This document shows positions 6,733 to 14,333 of a stretch of DNA of 21,285 nucleotides, piece after piece. Both the position numbers and the translations under genes were made by a program. The DNA is taken from assembly GCA_002502625.1 (NCBI GenBank), contig DAPV01000062.1, forward strand, positions 1 through 21,285, written 5' to 3'. Within the stretch, counting starts at the first letter, position 1, and every line of letters starts with the position of its first letter. This stretch comes from Euryarchaeota archaeon UBA125 (GTDB lineage: Archaea; Thermoplasmatota; Poseidoniia; Poseidoniales; Thalassarchaeaceae). The notes beneath the pieces are model-generated. The model did not search any database. It was not told the DNA's origin and was given only the letters and a program-made list of their open reading frames with translations.

Positions 6733-8661
6733 ACTCGTAACTCTATCAAACAACTTGATGATGCCACTATCGGGAGAATTGCAGCAGGAGAAGTAGTAGA
6801 GCGCCCTGCTCAGGTAGTCAAAGAATTAGTTGAGAACAGTTTAGATGCAGGTTCAACTAACATCAATATTGTTGTTGAAGGAGGGGGTTTTTCTCGTCTT
6901 TCAGTACAAGATGATGGACATGGAATACCAAGATCTGAATTAACATTAGCAGTCAATCGACATGCTACTAGTAAATTGAGGACATCAGAAGATCTTTCTA
7001 AAATAGGAACTTTAGGTTTCAGAGGTGAAGCTTTGGCAGCAATAGGTTCTGTTAGTCATCTACGAATAGAATCGAAATTAGCCGACGAAGAAGGTTCTTT
7101 CATAGAAGTAAAAGATGGAAAGGTATTACCAATTGGTCCTGTTGGTAAGTCAATTGGAACCAGAATAGAAGTCAGGGATATCTTTGCCTCAGTTCCTGCA
7201 AGAATGGCTTTCCAAAGGCGTCCATCTACCGAGACTGCTGCTATAGTTGATGTTGTATTAGCATATGCACTTGCTCATCCTGAAGTTGGTTTTTCAGTAA
7301 AAGTCGATGACCGAATAGTACTTTCATCGCCTGGGCCAACAACTCCAGAATCTCGTCTTTATGATGTACTAGGAGGATCTTCCGAACGTCTTATTCCTCT
7401 TGTTAGTCCTGATTTAGATGAATCCGCTCCGGGTGAAGAAAGATGGAGAGGATGGATATCACCTCCATCAGTTGATAGAGGTCGATCTGATGATATTCAC
7501 GTTTTTGTTAACAATCGAGCAGTTGCTTCTACTCCCTTTTTACAATCAATCAGAAAGGGTTACCAAACTCGTTTAATGGTCGGCAGGCATCCTGTTTGTG
7601 TTTTATTTTTAGATATGCCCAATGATGAGGTTGATGTCAATGTTCATCCGACAAAAAGAGAAGTTAGATTACAAAACTCATGGAGAATATTGGAGAGACT
7701 TGAGAGAGGAATTTCTCATACATTACTTTCTGTTCCTACAGGTGCTCCTCCATCTGAAAACTTTCCATTAGGTTCTGTTGGAACTGTTGAAAAAATCCCT
7801 AAAGAATATCCTGATGAAACTAATCAGCCTGCTTGGATTGAGGCGGCAACCTCAGTCCAAACTAGATTTAATCAACCAGTATCTCCAAATTTGAATTCTG
7901 AAAATCCACGCCCTAGGCCGGTATCTCATTCTCCTGCAGTACAGGAGATCTTACCGGGTCTCGACTCAATGCCTATTTCACCAGCACTTTCAGTAGCTGA
8001 AAGAGCATTGCACCGTTATTCCAGCAGCGGTGATCCAGTTTCCCCTATTTCTGAGCCTGAATTCATTGGTCCTGTAACTGATGTTCCTGCGATGGAACCT
8101 CTTTCTCAATTTGCTGACACCTACATCTTGGCGCAAGGTGGCGATTCACTATTTGTTGTTGACCAACATGCTTTGCATGAGAGGATTAGATATGAACGAT
8201 TACGTAACGATATGTCATCTTGGGAATCACAACCTCTTATCCAACCGTTAGAAATTGAATTAACAGCAAGTCAAAAGGGATTAATCGAGACAAATAGAGA
8301 ATTATTGAGTGAATTAGGTTTCAAATTCGGAACAGATTCGGTAAAAGAAATCCATTCAGTACCTCGATTATTGCTTGGCGATAAAAGATTAAAGGGCTTT
8401 ATCCGAGATTTATTATCTGATATTAATGAATCAGATAGTATGGTTTTGGATAGTGTAGATCGAATTCAGGACGAAATTGCATTCATGAAATCATGTCGAG
8501 GCGCAGTGAAGGCAAATCAACGGCTTGAATTAGCAGAAATGAGACGTTTACTGGCTGATATGTCCACTATTGAGAACCCATGGGCATGCGTCCATGGAAG
8601 ACCTACCGTTCTGAAAATGGATATTTCTCAATTAGACGATCATTTTGGTCGTTTGGGTTAA
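6730..8661 (+). CDS. mutL: DNA mismatch repair endonuclease MutL
   Basis: This 643-residue MutL has an N-terminal GHKL ATPase with all family motifs: E35/N36 in KELVENSLDAG, DDGHGIP at 61-67 and GFRGEAL at 96-102. A proline- and serine-rich linker spans about 340-445, followed by a C-terminal dimerisation domain. The C-terminus carries the metal-dependent nicking motif DQHA(X2)E(X4)E exactly, at residues 478-489. The accessory motifs are also there: SCRGAVK with C589 and CVHGRP with C620 and H622. It is therefore an endonuclease-type MutL (as in MutH-lacking bacteria and eukaryotic PMS2/Mlh1-Pms1), not the E. coli type that depends on MutH. The TTG start at 6730 places IAAGEVVERP at the usual distance from the N-terminus and has a GAGGAG site 9 nt upstream. 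It follows mutS by 6 nt and is its expected partner. Confidence 0.97.
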   Translation: MTRNSIKQLDDATIGRIAAGEVVERPAQVVKELVENSLDAGSTNINIVVEGGGFSRLSVQDDGHGIPRSELTLAVNRHATSKLRTSEDLSKIGTLGFRGEALAAIGSVSHLRIESKLADEEGSFIEVKDGKVLPIGPVGKSIGTRIEVRDIFASVPARMAFQRRPSTETAAIVDVVLAYALAHPEVGFSVKVDDRIVLSSPGPTTPESRLYDVLGGSSERLIPLVSPDLDESAPGEERWRGWISPPSVDRGRSDDIHVFVNNRAVASTPFLQSIRKGYQTRLMVGRHPVCVLFLDMPNDEVDVNVHPTKREVRLQNSWRILERLERGISHTLLSVPTGAPPSENFPLGSVGTVEKIPKEYPDETNQPAWIEAATSVQTRFNQPVSPNLNSENPRPRPVSHSPAVQEILPGLDSMPISPALSVAERALHRYSSSGDPVSPISEPEFIGPVTDVPAMEPLSQFADTYILAQGGDSLFVVDQHALHERIRYERLRNDMSSWESQPLIQPLEIELTASQKGLIETNRELLSELGFKFGTDSVKEIHSVPRLLLGDKRLKGFIRDLLSDINESDSMVLDSVDRIQDEIAFMKSCRGAVKANQRLELAEMRRLLADMSTIENPWACVHGRPTVLKMDISQLDDHFGRLG

Positions 8662-8674
8662 AAAATATTTTTTT
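8662..8674 (+). terminator. Possible oligo-T terminator after mutL
   Basis: Directly after the mutL stop the sequence is an A-run followed by seven T residues at 8668-8674. Archaeal transcription commonly stops at such T-runs without a strong hairpin. The next gene starts about 40 bp later, so this may separate the mutSL unit from the acyltransferase, but read-through is equally possible. Confidence 0.35.
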
Positions 8675-8713
8675 AACGATTGTGCTATTTGTGTTGACAT
8701 ACTCCGATAGACT

Positions 8714-10303
8714 ATGTCTACTCCATCTAGATCTTATCGGACCGTGAGATGGGTAGCGAAAGAAATTAGCGAAACATGGTTTCGAGAACATGGGGCAATT
8801 GAGACAGATAATATCCCCGAAGAAGGAGGTGTTTTATTCGCTGCATGGCATCCAGGTTCTCTTATTGATCCATTAGTAATGATTTCTACATTACCTGGAC
8901 AAATTACGTTTATTGCAAAACATACTCTATTCAAAGTCCCGATATTAGGTAAAGTAATGAAAGCAGCTGGCGCTAGACCTATCTATCGTTCTATAGATAA
9001 AAAACAAATTGAAGGAGATAGAAAAAAGGGTAATCAAGCTGTAATTGATACTGTTGGAGATATATTGGTAGATCAAGGAAGATGTGTGATTTTTCCCGAG
9101 GGTGTTTCCCATCTATCTAGTCAGCCTGAGCGAGTAAAAACAGGTCCAGCCAGAATGTTGTTACTCGCAATTAGAAGAGCACGTGAGAAAGGTGTTACTG
9201 AACCTGTTCTAGTTCCAGTAGGTTTGCATTATTCTGATCCTAATCGATTTAGAGAGCGTGCATTAGTTGAAGTTCATTCGCCAATGAGTATCCCCCCTCT
9301 TCCAGGAGAAGATGGGGCTCCAGAGCCATCTGAACAAATGATCTCAGATTTTGGGAAAGAGGATGCAAATGATCGAGCTTGGGTTCAATATGTAACTGAG
9401 GATTTAGGTGGTGAATTACAACGAACTAGCCATGGTTTAGAATCCTGGGAAGATAGAAAGTTGCTTTGGAGGACACGTGGATTAGTATCTGTTCATAGAA
9501 ATAGAGCAGACGGTAGAAGTCGAAAGGCAACCTTCGAAGAAGCAGTTTTAGGCGCTCGTAGAATGCGTGCTGCTTGGTTGTATTTACAAGAAACTGAACC
9601 TAATAGGGCGAATGAATTACGCTCAAAAGTTGAACTTCATGCAAAGAGGATGCAATCTTACGGATTATCTGAATATGAATTATATGATAGGAATAAACGA
9701 CCTGGTATATTTTCTATGTTTTCTGCTATGATTCAGTTTATCTGGTGCTGGATTTGGATGCTTGGACTAATAACATGGAGTGCGTTAATAGGATCTTATC
9801 CTCCATATCGTATTGCTGGACCAATCGCTGCTAAATCGGCAGAAGATGAACCCTATGCTTTGGGTACAAAGAAAATAGCTGTGGCCTTTATGCTCCTTCC
9901 TATTTGGTGGATTCTGGTTTCATTTCCAATTGCATGGCTTCTAGCTGGTACATCTAGTCCAGTTTGGGCTATACTAGAACAAGGAACTCTTGGTTTCCTC
10001 AAACCTACAATTACTTCTGTACCATGGTTACTTCTTGCGTTTATTATCATGCCATTATGGAGTGTAGGTGCCAGATTACATCTTAGATTATGGCAGCGTA
10101 GCGTTAGAGCAATGCAAACACTTCGCCGTTGGTTCAGATTAAGAGATGGCTCAATTCCTTGGAATGAGCTTTCTGATTCTCAAGTTGAACTAGCTGAAAT
10201 ACTTGATTCAATAGGGCGCAGTCTTGTATTGCCTGGAGATCCTGATTGGATTGAACCTCCATCTGGTGAAGATGATCATATTATGGTAAGAATTAGGAAT
10301 TAA
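8714..10303 (+). CDS. PlsC-like membrane glycerolipid acyltransferase
   Basis: This 529-residue protein has an N-terminal PlsC/LPLAT-type acyltransferase domain (about residues 10-230). Motif I is HPGSLIDP with H46 and D52, spaced HX5D as in glycerol-3-phosphate and dihydroxyacetone-phosphate acyltransferases whose motif reads HPN-x-x-x-D-P. Motif II is GARPIYR at 86-92 and motif III is FPEGVS at 127-132. The region to about 320 is charged and probably helical. Three or more hydrophobic segments follow at about 333-353, 390-412 and 432-451, with a PPYRIAGPIA block between them that also occurs in bacterial proteins of this architecture. The family transfers fatty acyl chains from acyl-CoA or acyl-ACP to a glycerol phosphate backbone at the membrane. 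This is unexpected in an archaeon with isoprenoid ether lipids. The start is ATG at 8714, 52 bp after mutL. The end overlaps the convergent aroA by 4 bp. Exact acceptor unknown. Confidence 0.85.
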   Translation: MSTPSRSYRTVRWVAKEISETWFREHGAIETDNIPEEGGVLFAAWHPGSLIDPLVMISTLPGQITFIAKHTLFKVPILGKVMKAAGARPIYRSIDKKQIEGDRKKGNQAVIDTVGDILVDQGRCVIFPEGVSHLSSQPERVKTGPARMLLLAIRRAREKGVTEPVLVPVGLHYSDPNRFRERALVEVHSPMSIPPLPGEDGAPEPSEQMISDFGKEDANDRAWVQYVTEDLGGELQRTSHGLESWEDRKLLWRTRGLVSVHRNRADGRSRKATFEEAVLGARRMRAAWLYLQETEPNRANELRSKVELHAKRMQSYGLSEYELYDRNKRPGIFSMFSAMIQFIWCWIWMLGLITWSALIGSYPPYRIAGPIAAKSAEDEPYALGTKKIAVAFMLLPIWWILVSFPIAWLLAGTSSPVWAILEQGTLGFLKPTITSVPWLLLAFIIMPLWSVGARLHLRLWQRSVRAMQTLRRWFRLRDGSIPWNELSDSQVELAEILDSIGRSLVLPGDPDWIEPPSGEDDHIMVRIRN

Positions 10304-11538
10304 TCAAAACCAATTTGTTGTGGAAATAATGGGTCTGTAACTCTCCAGATTCCTTTATCCGTTAGCTTTCCACCGGTTTTACTCGCAATACATGCAGCAG
10401 TCATGAATAATCTATGATCTCTATATACATTGACTATATTTTCTGGAATCGTTGGTATCTGTCTTCCTTCAGTTTGGATACCATCTTCACATTCATTTAC
10501 TTGTAACCCAAAATGAGATAGCATCTCTATTGTTTTTGATATACGATCTGATTCTTTGAATCTAGCGTGTGAGGCATTTCTAATCTGTCCCCCAGGGCCT
10601 AAAGCAAGATAAGCAGATAATGCAGGAAGTAAATCATTACAATTCAGCAAATCTAAATGCATCTCTTTTGTAGGTTTATTTTCAATTATTTCATAGAGAA
10701 TCTCAGCACCTATTCCATCCTTTGGATTTGGTGGATTTACAATATCAAGACTAGTATCATGGACAGTTGCTAAAACTAATCCAAACGCTGCAAGACTTAG
10801 ATCTGATGGTATTATTACATTTTCAGGACATATAGGAGTCCACGGTTGGATAATGATATTTTCTTTCTCATTCCAAATTGCTTTAGATCCGGTTTGTTTT
10901 GCTATTTCGAATGTTAAAGCAGCGTGACGATTAGATACTGTTTTCCCCTTTGTAATTACTTCAATCGGGCCGGACATTCTGGGCCCTAGTAAAACAAGTG
11001 ATGAAAGTGATTGACTGGATGTGCTAGTGTCTAAGATTACAGTTCCAGGGTTTAATGGTCCTGAAATAGAATATGGTGCTCCTTTACCTTCAGACATTTC
11101 AACAGCGGCTCCTAATTTTTCAATAGAATTAGTGGAAGATTCAAGATGTCTGTTTCGTAGCGTCCAGTCCCCATCTAGAATAACTGAAGAAGAAAAACAT
11201 GCTACTTGTGGGATTAGAAAACGCATAGTAGTACCTGAGTTCCTACAATCTAGAGTTTCATTCGGAAGGCAAAATCCATTAGTTCCTTTACCATGAATCT
11301 CCCAGTATTTTTCACTCTTTTTTATCTCAATTCCTAATCTTTCTATACAGTTTGCCATTGAATAAATATCTTCTCCTGGCTTACCTGAAAAAGAAATTCT
11401 TGTTTTTTTATCTGACATCGATGCTAACAATATCCATCTTATCATATGGGACTTTGAAGGGGCTAAAAACCAAGTCACGTCTTGGAAATTAGAGGGTTGA
11501 ATCGATTGAATAGAGTCTTCGTCTCTATCATCGTTCAT
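10300..11538 (-). CDS. aroA: 3-phosphoshikimate 1-carboxyvinyltransferase (EPSP synthase)
   Basis: This 412-residue enzyme of the shikimate pathway condenses shikimate-3-phosphate with phosphoenolpyruvate, the step before chorismate. All active-site blocks are present: PSKS at 27-30 with R34, the PEP-loop NSGTTMR at 100-106, R128 in LRNRHLE, SSQS at 174-177, D302 in CNDLLPA, KESDR at 328-332 with E330, and the late YRDHRLF around 372-378. The length is near the typical 420-430 residues, with a slightly extended polar N-terminus. The ATG at 11536-11538 has no clear Shine-Dalgarno. It lies 40 bp after the pilin-like gene on the same strand and may be the last gene of that operon, although its function is unrelated. 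No other aromatic amino acid genes are in the window. Its stop overlaps the stop of the opposing acyltransferase gene by 4 bp. Confidence 0.95.
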   Translation of the reverse strand: MNDDRDEDSIQSIQPSNFQDVTWFLAPSKSHMIRWILLASMSDKKTRISFSGKPGEDIYSMANCIERLGIEIKKSEKYWEIHGKGTNGFCLPNETLDCRNSGTTMRFLIPQVACFSSSVILDGDWTLRNRHLESSTNSIEKLGAAVEMSEGKGAPYSISGPLNPGTVILDTSTSSQSLSSLVLLGPRMSGPIEVITKGKTVSNRHAALTFEIAKQTGSKAIWNEKENIIIQPWTPICPENVIIPSDLSLAAFGLVLATVHDTSLDIVNPPNPKDGIGAEILYEIIENKPTKEMHLDLLNCNDLLPALSAYLALGPGGQIRNASHARFKESDRISKTIEMLSHFGLQVNECEDGIQTEGRQIPTIPENIVNVYRDHRLFMTAACIASKTGGKLTDKGIWRVTDPLFPQQIGFD

Positions 11539-11578
11539 GTTAATCTGTATCGGTTTTAATGTTTGATTCTTCGCTTAA

Positions 11579-12082
11579 TTACAGTTCAGTTGCAGGAAGA
11601 ATTACTTGTCCTAGATCTGCAGTTCCACGTGTTCCAGATCCCATGAATATTAGTCTAAATGTCCAACCACCTTCATCTGAACCTATTGCTGTTGCATTGA
11701 TGATGAAATAATCTCCTCGGTTAAGCGTTAGACCTGCGTCTCTATCTTGGAAAGTAACATCAGATCCGATGGCACCGTATACTGTCGCGTCATTGGCTAA
11801 CCCTTCTATAATCGTACCATTATTGGAAATAATCTGGAATTTTATCGTATTGATCATTAATTCATTAGATAAATCAGAAACTCTGACAACTTGGAATCCA
11901 TTATCCAGAGATTGTGATGTTAATTGTCCATATGGTGTGCCTTTGTCCGGGGCTTGCACAGCATCTTGTACCATGATGTATATCCCACTTGTGAGCAGTA
12001 CAGTGATAGCCAAAAGAAGAACTGTAGCGATAACCGGGCTTACAGCTTCTTGAGAGCTCCCCGGGTTCTTCATGACCTGCAC
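11579..12082 (-). CDS. Type IV pilin-like protein (archaeal Pilin_N type)
   Basis: This is a 167-residue protein with a short polar leader followed by the archaeal pilin signature AVSPVIATVLLLAITVLL, at about residues 13-30 from the GTG start. This Pilin_N block forms the hydrophobic helix through which type IV pilins assemble, after leader removal by a PibD/EppA-type prepilin peptidase. The rest (about 45-165) is beta-rich with no lysine-rich stretch, consistent with a pilin head domain. The frame opens with GTG at 12082. The in-frame ATG at 12073 (MKNPGSSQEA) gives a more usual leader and has AGGT a few bases upstream, so it may be the real start. It is the fifth gene of the packed minus-strand run, 31 bp after the third KaiC-like gene and 40 bp before aroA. 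It is more like adhesion pilins than archaellins, whose N-terminal helix differs. Confidence 0.82.
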   Translation of the reverse strand: MQVMKNPGSSQEAVSPVIATVLLLAITVLLTSGIYIMVQDAVQAPDKGTPYGQLTSQSLDNGFQVVRVSDLSNELMINTIKFQIISNNGTIIEGLANDATVYGAIGSDVTFQDRDAGLTLNRGDYFIINATAIGSDEGGWTFRLIFMGSGTRGTADLGQVILPATEL

Positions 12083-12113
12083 TAGAGGTTGAATGACTTG
12101 AAGGTTGGGCGAG

Positions 12114-12929
12114 TTATGCTACTCGTTCTACAGTCTCTGGGGTAATCGCTTCTTCCGGGGTTACTCTGAAAGTGATGAATGCCAGATTTTCGGGGGAGTT
12201 TCTAAATCGTCGAATAACCATTCTAGTATCGAAATCGGAACCTCTCATCCCTACTTCGAATTCCATTACAATGTCACAAATTGCCATCAATTCACGTTCA
12301 GTACTCTTTTCTACTGCATCTCCACTAACTGTTAATAGAAGAAGACCTCGATTTCGTTGGGCATGTGCTTGCATTATTCTTAGCATAGATGTGACCCTAC
12401 TTGGATCAAATCTGCTGTAAAAGAAATCTAGACTATCTATCGCTGCACGAAAGTAAGGCCCAAGAGAAGTAACTTGAGTAGTTAAATCAGTGAGAAAATC
12501 GTGAGATTTTTGGTCTACGAACCGAGTTTGTGCTAATTTTTGTATATCGCTAAGAGAAAATCCTTCTATTCTATATTTTGAAGCTTCAAGTTCTCTTGTT
12601 AGTACTTCTCGATTATACTCCTCACCCATGGTACGAACACGAATTTCTGTAGGCCAGTCATATTTTTTGTAAACAGATAAAATTTCGGATGTTGTTTCTG
12701 AAGTAGAAACTAAAATTGTATTTTCCGGGTCTTCGGCTACAGAAACAAATTGCTTTGCAAAAAGATCGATTCCTGCACCTGTGTTTCCGTATCCAAGAAG
12801 AGTGAATCCTCTTGGGATGCTACCAGTATTGTGAGGCGTACCTGTTAGAATTCTATCGAATTTTACAGAGCCAATAGACCCCATATCTCCATAGAAGTCT
12901 TCATCATCTGAATCAAAATTTATTGTCAT
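12114..12929 (-). CDS. KaiC/RecA-fold protein with degenerate P-loop (third of trio)
   Basis: This 271-residue protein has the overall layout of a single-domain KaiC/Rad55/ArlH-like ATPase, but the nucleotide-binding loop is altered. Where GxxxxGK(T/S) is expected it reads GYGNTGAGID (residues 46-55), with Ala in place of the catalytic lysine and Gly in place of Thr/Ser. A Walker B-like strand remains at YFRAAIDSLDFF with D165. An acidic N-terminal stretch (DSDDEDFYGD) precedes the domain, and a C-terminal tail rich in Glu and Pro follows it. The protein may bind nucleotide poorly or not at all and act as a structural or regulatory subunit. The start at 12929 lies 9 nt after the previous gene and has GAGG overlapping that gene's stop, so translation is probably coupled. 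The family call is by motif layout; a specific orthologue is not recognised. Confidence 0.78.
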   Translation of the reverse strand: MTINFDSDDEDFYGDMGSIGSVKFDRILTGTPHNTGSIPRGFTLLGYGNTGAGIDLFAKQFVSVAEDPENTILVSTSETTSEILSVYKKYDWPTEIRVRTMGEEYNREVLTRELEASKYRIEGFSLSDIQKLAQTRFVDQKSHDFLTDLTTQVTSLGPYFRAAIDSLDFFYSRFDPSRVTSMLRIMQAHAQRNRGLLLLTVSGDAVEKSTERELMAICDIVMEFEVGMRGSDFDTRMVIRRFRNSPENLAFITFRVTPEEAITPETVERVA

Positions 12930-12938
12930 CCGAATCCC

Positions 12939-13523
12939 TCAAGAAATAACTACTTGTCCTCTATCTATTAGGTCACTACAATACAAGTCAAGATTAGAAA
13001 GAACTCCTGCAGGTGTTTGATCCGGTACGTTAACAATGAGGCTTAGAACTTGACGATTTTTGCATGTATTGATGAATGTATGAAGGTATTCTGCCAAAAT
13101 TCTTTCTTCATTATAGATTGAAAGAGCATTTACTGAATCTAAAATTACAAAATTTTGTTGAATTTGAGAGTTCTCAAGATGATGCAGCGTTCTCAACATC
13201 ATTGATTCAAGCATAATAGGGCTATCGATGTAGCCAATATTTGAATATGGATTTTGAGTACCTCCAAGTATACCGGATGATACACAATCAATGAAATGAA
13301 TTGGAGATACATCTATGCCGATTGTATTCATCATTTCTATAACATTTGGAGCAGTTTGAGAAGCGGTAATATATACTCCTCCCATACCAAAATTTTGCAT
13401 TAGTGGTTGAATAATTGATGCAATTACGAGATCAGAGTTACTTGTTCCTACTCTAACTTGAACACTAGATGTAGTAGTAACTTGAGTTAATTGTTCTGCA
13501 ATACCTAAATCAAATTCAATCAT
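12939..13523 (-). CDS. Short KaiC/RecA-fold protein lacking a P-loop (second of trio)
   Basis: This 194-residue protein resembles a KaiC/RecA core without a usable Walker A. The expected loop reads VGTSNSDL (residues 25-32), with no lysine and no GK(T/S). The Walker B-like strand is intact as NFVILDSVNAL with D129, and downstream strands such as LSLIVNVP follow the family pattern. It is shorter than its neighbours because the usual N-terminal family segment is almost absent. Its ATG overlaps the stop of the upstream KaiC gene as ATGA (13520-13523), with GGGGTG 7 nt upstream, so the two are translationally coupled. The likely role is as a non-catalytic partner of the upstream active ATPase; this is inference from order and motif loss. 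Without that context it could only be called a hypothetical RecA-like protein. Confidence 0.72.
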   Translation of the reverse strand: MIEFDLGIAEQLTQVTTTSSVQVRVGTSNSDLVIASIIQPLMQNFGMGGVYITASQTAPNVIEMMNTIGIDVSPIHFIDCVSSGILGGTQNPYSNIGYIDSPIMLESMMLRTLHHLENSQIQQNFVILDSVNALSIYNEERILAEYLHTFINTCKNRQVLSLIVNVPDQTPAGVLSNLDLYCSDLIDRGQVVIS

Positions 13524-14296
13524 TGACTAACACCCCACTTAAGCATTGGAGTTAGCATCACACCACTTCTGGTTATTTCTAGAGCATATTTGGCCCTGCT
13601 ATGATCGGTTCCACGCATCTTGACAACTTGCAGATATCGTAGAAGATTACCCATTCGTTCTACATCTCCAAGAACAATAATTCCATCCGCAATAGCTTCT
13701 TCAACTCCAAATGCTGAACGGTGAGCAGTTCCACCTACAGATGTAATTTCTGCGATTAATAATGTAGTGCAACCCAAGGTTGAGAGTGATTTTCCTAACT
13801 TAAACAGGAAATCTCTAATCAACTGTTCATTTGGAATTTTATAACAAAGAGAAGTCACTGAATCTATGACTAATCGAGTTACTCCGATTGTATTTACAAT
13901 ATCTGTAATTGCTTTGACCATTGCATCAATATCGTCCAGAGTGAATGTACTTTTGTCTAAACCTAACCATGAGAAAAGAACATCCATATCAAAAACATTG
14001 ATCAGTCCTCTGTCTACGGTAGTCATGTCAAAGAAGCTGTACTGTCTGATATTTTCTAGTAGTTTCACAGAAGGTTCAGTAGCAGAAAAATGTGCACATG
14101 CTTCACCTGATTTTGCACCATTCATTAGAAATTCCATTCCCAAAGTAGTCTTTCCAGAACCGCAAGTTCCAGCAACAAGTGTGGCCGACCCATAAGGAAT
14201 GCCTCCTCTAAGAATTTCATCAAGCCCACGTATGCCAGTAATACATCTATCACGCTCATATGAGGCGTTGCCCAGCATGGTGACCGGACCTAACAC
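13520..14296 (-). CDS. KaiC/Rad55-family ATPase with intact Walker motifs (first of trio)
   Basis: This 258-residue single-domain KaiC-type RecA ATPase opens with the characteristic TGIRGLDEILRGGIPYG (about residues 20-36). It has a full Walker A, GTCGSGKTT, at 43-51 with K49, and a Walker B, RLVIDSVTSL, with D145. Two glutamates expected after the first strands (ATEPS, about 72-76) are partly kept. Single-domain members in archaea include ArlH (FlaH), the archaellum ATPase-like regulator, and a large group of uncharacterised signalling ATPases; sequence alone does not choose between them. The frame opens with GTG at 14296. ATG at 14278 (M7) is an alternative that still keeps the whole domain. 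It follows the lamin-tail protein by 37 bp and overlaps the next gene by 4 bp. It is the only one of the three KaiC-fold proteins here expected to hydrolyse ATP. Confidence 0.88.
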   Translation of the reverse strand: MLGPVTMLGNASYERDRCITGIRGLDEILRGGIPYGSATLVAGTCGSGKTTLGMEFLMNGAKSGEACAHFSATEPSVKLLENIRQYSFFDMTTVDRGLINVFDMDVLFSWLGLDKSTFTLDDIDAMVKAITDIVNTIGVTRLVIDSVTSLCYKIPNEQLIRDFLFKLGKSLSTLGCTTLLIAEITSVGGTAHRSAFGVEEAIADGIIVLGDVERMGNLLRYLQVVKMRGTDHSRAKYALEITRSGVMLTPMLKWGVSQ

Positions 14297-14333
14297 ACAA
14301 CACGCCGTTCATAAGTCCACGCCAAGAAGTTGG

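Noticed and set aside
13520..14296. Circadian clock KaiC
   Set aside because: Clock KaiC has two tandem ATPase domains and KaiA/KaiB partners; this is a single-domain archaeal relative.
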